A stretch of 64,000 bases of DNA, taken from contig NZ_CP035108.1 in assembly GCF_004087915.1 (NCBI RefSeq), positions 2,418,001 through 2,482,000 on the forward strand, written 5' to 3'. Positions 61,771-64,000 of this stretch are shown here, one piece after another. The translations under genes were made by a program, and so were the position numbers. This DNA is from Geovibrio thiophilus (GTDB lineage Bacteria > Chrysiogenota > Deferribacteres > Deferribacterales > Geovibrionaceae). The notes beneath the pieces are model-generated. The model saw only the letters and a list, made by a program, of their open reading frames with translations, was not told the DNA's origin and made no database searches. The stretch's first letter is position 1. Every line of letters begins with the position of its first letter.

Positions 61771-64000
61771 CTATCCTTTTCTTATATTGATTCGAGTGTC
61801 GGCACCTAAAGTCATACCCTGACATATTCTCGAAGGACGAAGTTTTGTGAGAACATTGATAGCTCCTCCTATATCAGGTTTACCGTCAGCATTATCACCA
61901 TTAGCCCAGCCGCCTTGTCCCATTGCAGGCCAGCCTGCTCTTACTCTCTGAGTCACAACTGCAGTTGCATATATACTGCCTCTCGGACTTTCAACAATTA
62001 CTCTATCACCGGTAAGAATACCTTCAGCAACAGCATCTGCCGGATTAATCCATATCGGTTCATAAACATTATTGTCCCAAACTTCTCCAAGCTCACGTTC
62101 AGGATCCAGATACGCACTGTTACCGTCAGCGTCTTTTTTGAAAACTTCATTGATGTAGGCATTGTTAGAGTGTGTAGAGTGAGAACGGTAATAGATGTGC
62201 CATCCATTAAGGCAATATGGATAATTAGTTTTGTAACCTTGTGGATCTGCTGCAGAGCCATCTGCAAAAGAACCTTCAAGCATAGGAATAACCATAGGAA
62301 TAGCGTACACAAATTTCCCTGTTGTTTTCCCATCGTGAAGTGGGCCCTCAAGAGTAACTCTTGCATCATCATTATCGTAAAACCTTGCTTCGTAGTCTTC
62401 TACCATAGCCTGAGAATATATTTCAAACTTTCCGGTGGGAGTATAAAGCGCACCAACATGCGGATCCGTTCTGTAGGCGGCAAGCGGATCAGTTATCCCG
62501 TATGACGAATCCATATGGAAAAGACCTTTCTCCTTCCATTCATCATAAGTCATTCCTGCGTTGTAAGCTGTAAGCAGAGGTTCAATGGCTTCTTTTCTCC
62601 AGTCATCAACAGTTTTGCCTTCGGTGTATTCGCTGAGAACACCCAGTTTATCCGCAATCTTCGCGACAATGTCATAATCAGGCAATGCTTCACCGAGAGG
62701 TTCCACTGCTTTATTCATACATATTAGTGCATCGCCGGCAAGCCAGCCTGAGCAGGCACCTTCTTTCTCAAAAGCAGTAGCAGCAGGAAGAACATAATCT
62801 GAAAATTTTGCTGATGCTGTCATAAACTGGTCAGCAGTTACAATTAACTCTACATTATTTCTGTCTTTAATAATCCCAGAAACCGTATTGTAGTCACCAC
62901 ATTGATTAACAAGGCAATTTCCGCCAAAATTGAGTATAGCCTTCATTGGAGTGGGAAAGTTTTTAACCTGTCCATCATTCCACATTGATTTCCCAGTTCC
63001 ACCGTATTTGGCTATATCCGGCCAGAGAAATACAGGATAGGACGATCTGGTTACAGCAGGAGTATAGTCAGGAGCTGTGAGCTTGCTTAAATCATATATA
63101 CCTGTAAAATCCGCATATGCGTTATTTGTTCCGGTAGGGAATGTAACACCGAAAGATAACGGCTGCCTGTCGGTGTACACTCCGACATGCCTTCCGGGTT
63201 CGCCAAAGTTTTTGGTTATGACTCCAAGAGTATAACCATTCAGGGGTAATTGTTCACCTTCAGACTGCCTCTGAAAACCACCGCCAAACCAGAGTGTTAC
63301 TTTCTTTTTTGCAAAAATTTCAGCAAGCTCTCTTATTTTAGCTGCCGGTATACCGCATATAGATTCAGCCCACTCAGGAGTTTTGGCAACTTTTCCGTAT
63401 ACTGAAACAAGTGCATCCTTAAGATTATCATTCGGATCATCGGCATTGTAGTTGTTGTAGCCTATCTGTGACGGGTAAACAGATACATCTCCGTTAAGCC
63501 CTGCCTGAACAAGCCTGTCGTCAGTACCCATTATATAAGCACTGAGGGAAGAACCGTCGGGAACAATATAATCTGTGCTCCTGTCCACATCAGCGTGGTA
63601 TGTTTTGGCTATTGCAGGATACAGCGTAAAAGCCTCATCATCGAAAAATCCGTGAGTATATCTGAGAATGAACTCAGCATCCAGCCAAGGATCTGCTTTC
63701 AATGAACCGTCGGTGTTCCATGTATTTACTATGAGTTCGTGCATAATAGCCTGTACCAAGGCAGCATCCGTTCCGGGAACAACTGCTATGTGTTCACTGG
63801 CATGGGATACAACAGTTTGAGAAACTCGCCCGTCAATAACAAAGACCTTTGTGCCTTTTTCTTTAATCTGCTGTATATACCATGCAGTATTTGTTCCCCA
63901 AATGCTTTCCGCGAAGTTTCCGCTCCAAATGAACAGTGCATCAGAGTTAAAAGCGTCCTGTCTGGATTTTCCCGGAGGAAAATAAAAATTCTGTCCGAAA
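61771..64000 (-). CDS. DMSO-reductase-family molybdopterin oxidoreductase, N-terminus outside window
   Basis: The frame is open to the window edge, so about 743 C-terminal residues are seen and the Tat signal, FeS motif and Mo ligand region lie beyond it. Visible family blocks are ALFIWSGNFAESIWG, VVPGTDAALVQAIMHELI, LNFGGNCLVNQCGDY, YVLPAATAFEKEGAC and the C-terminal MGD-binding region WINPADAVAEGILTGDRV. It lies 13 bp before the DmsB-like gene. This suits a DmsA-like reductase of S- or N-oxides or an oxyanion; substrate unknown. The gene is AT-richer than the hyb and psr operons. Confidence 0.88.
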   Translation of the reverse strand, partial: FGQNFYFPPGKSRQDAFNSDALFIWSGNFAESIWGTNTAWYIQQIKEKGTKVFVIDGRVSQTVVSHASEHIAVVPGTDAALVQAIMHELIVNTWNTDGSLKADPWLDAEFILRYTHGFFDDEAFTLYPAIAKTYHADVDRSTDYIVPDGSSLSAYIMGTDDRLVQAGLNGDVSVYPSQIGYNNYNADDPNDNLKDALVSVYGKVAKTPEWAESICGIPAAKIRELAEIFAKKKVTLWFGGGFQRQSEGEQLPLNGYTLGVITKNFGEPGRHVGVYTDRQPLSFGVTFPTGTNNAYADFTGIYDLSKLTAPDYTPAVTRSSYPVFLWPDIAKYGGTGKSMWNDGQVKNFPTPMKAILNFGGNCLVNQCGDYNTVSGIIKDRNNVELIVTADQFMTASAKFSDYVLPAATAFEKEGACSGWLAGDALICMNKAVEPLGEALPDYDIVAKIADKLGVLSEYTEGKTVDDWRKEAIEPLLTAYNAGMTYDEWKEKGLFHMDSSYGITDPLAAYRTDPHVGALYTPTGKFEIYSQAMVEDYEARFYDNDDARVTLEGPLHDGKTTGKFVYAIPMVIPMLEGSFADGSAADPQGYKTNYPYCLNGWHIYYRSHSTHSNNAYINEVFKKDADGNSAYLDPERELGEVWDNNVYEPIWINPADAVAEGILTGDRVIVESPRGSIYATAVVTQRVRAGWPAMGQGGWANGDNADGKPDIGGAINVLTKLRPSRICQGMTLGADTRINIRKG

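Overview
The window is a chromosomal segment of an anaerobically respiring, diderm (Gram-negative) bacterium. It carries a Hyb-type periplasmic [NiFe] hydrogenase, a Psr/Phs-type molybdoenzyme linked to a Rieske/cytochrome b module, a second DMSO-reductase-type molybdoenzyme, molybdate uptake, C4-dicarboxylate/anion carriers under sigma-54 control, and many sensor kinases and c-di-GMP enzymes. Gene style and content suggest Deferribacterota (Geovibrio/Denitrovibrio/Seleniivibrio-like). That placement is inference from gene content; no rRNA or ribosomal protein is present to settle it.

Layout. 1-6.2 kb: the end of a PAS histidine kinase, a quinone oxidoreductase, two divergent prepilin-like genes (one with a lectin-like tail) and an exported protein of unknown function. 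6.3-11.7 kb (minus): hybO-A-B-C-D hydrogenase operon with a terminator between hybC and hybD. 12.3-16.6 kb: a FIST-domain hybrid kinase divergent from a REC/HD-GYP protein. 16.7-21.9 kb: UbiD decarboxylase, LysR regulator, MFS carrier plus tautomerase, nitroreductase. 22.2-29.5 kb: exported rhodanese, ArsR regulator, then psrABC followed by Rieske protein, cytochrome b and tetraheme cytochrome c. 29.5-34.3 kb: Bcr/CflA exporter, modABC behind a ModE-type box, EamA transporter. 34.5 kb: tRNA-Gly(CCC). 34.6-43.1 kb (minus): two paralogous DASS/SLC13 carriers, each with a sigma-54 promoter and matching upstream elements, next to an NtrC/DctB-type regulator pair. 43.4-49.9 kb: glutamate dehydrogenase, a KaiC-like/PPDK-N fusion, MarR, 145-bp tandem repeats, PAS kinase with a cysteine-rich insert. 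49.9-55.5 kb (minus): TetR-controlled HlyD/ABC exporter. 55.6-59.1 kb: Rrf2 regulator, flavoprotein, diguanylate cyclase, degenerate hemerythrin-like protein with an FNR box, Tag glycosylase. 59.2-64 kb (minus): AT-richer segment with a PAS/LuxR regulator and a DmsAB-like pair cut by the window end.

How it fits together. Hydrogenase and sulfur/DMSO-type reductases would be donor and acceptor ends of menaquinone-linked anaerobic chains; modABC feeds their molybdenum cofactor, and the rhodanese and ArsR protein beside psrA point to sulfur chemistry. The clearest new signal is regulatory: both DASS genes share TGGTATG-N4-TTGCT promoters and GGCGGAAA-type imperfect palindromes at nearly identical distances (about 147 and 226-230 bp upstream), implying one enhancer-binding protein, most simply the adjacent NtrC-type regulator. 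No transposase, integrase, CRISPR array or rRNA was seen.
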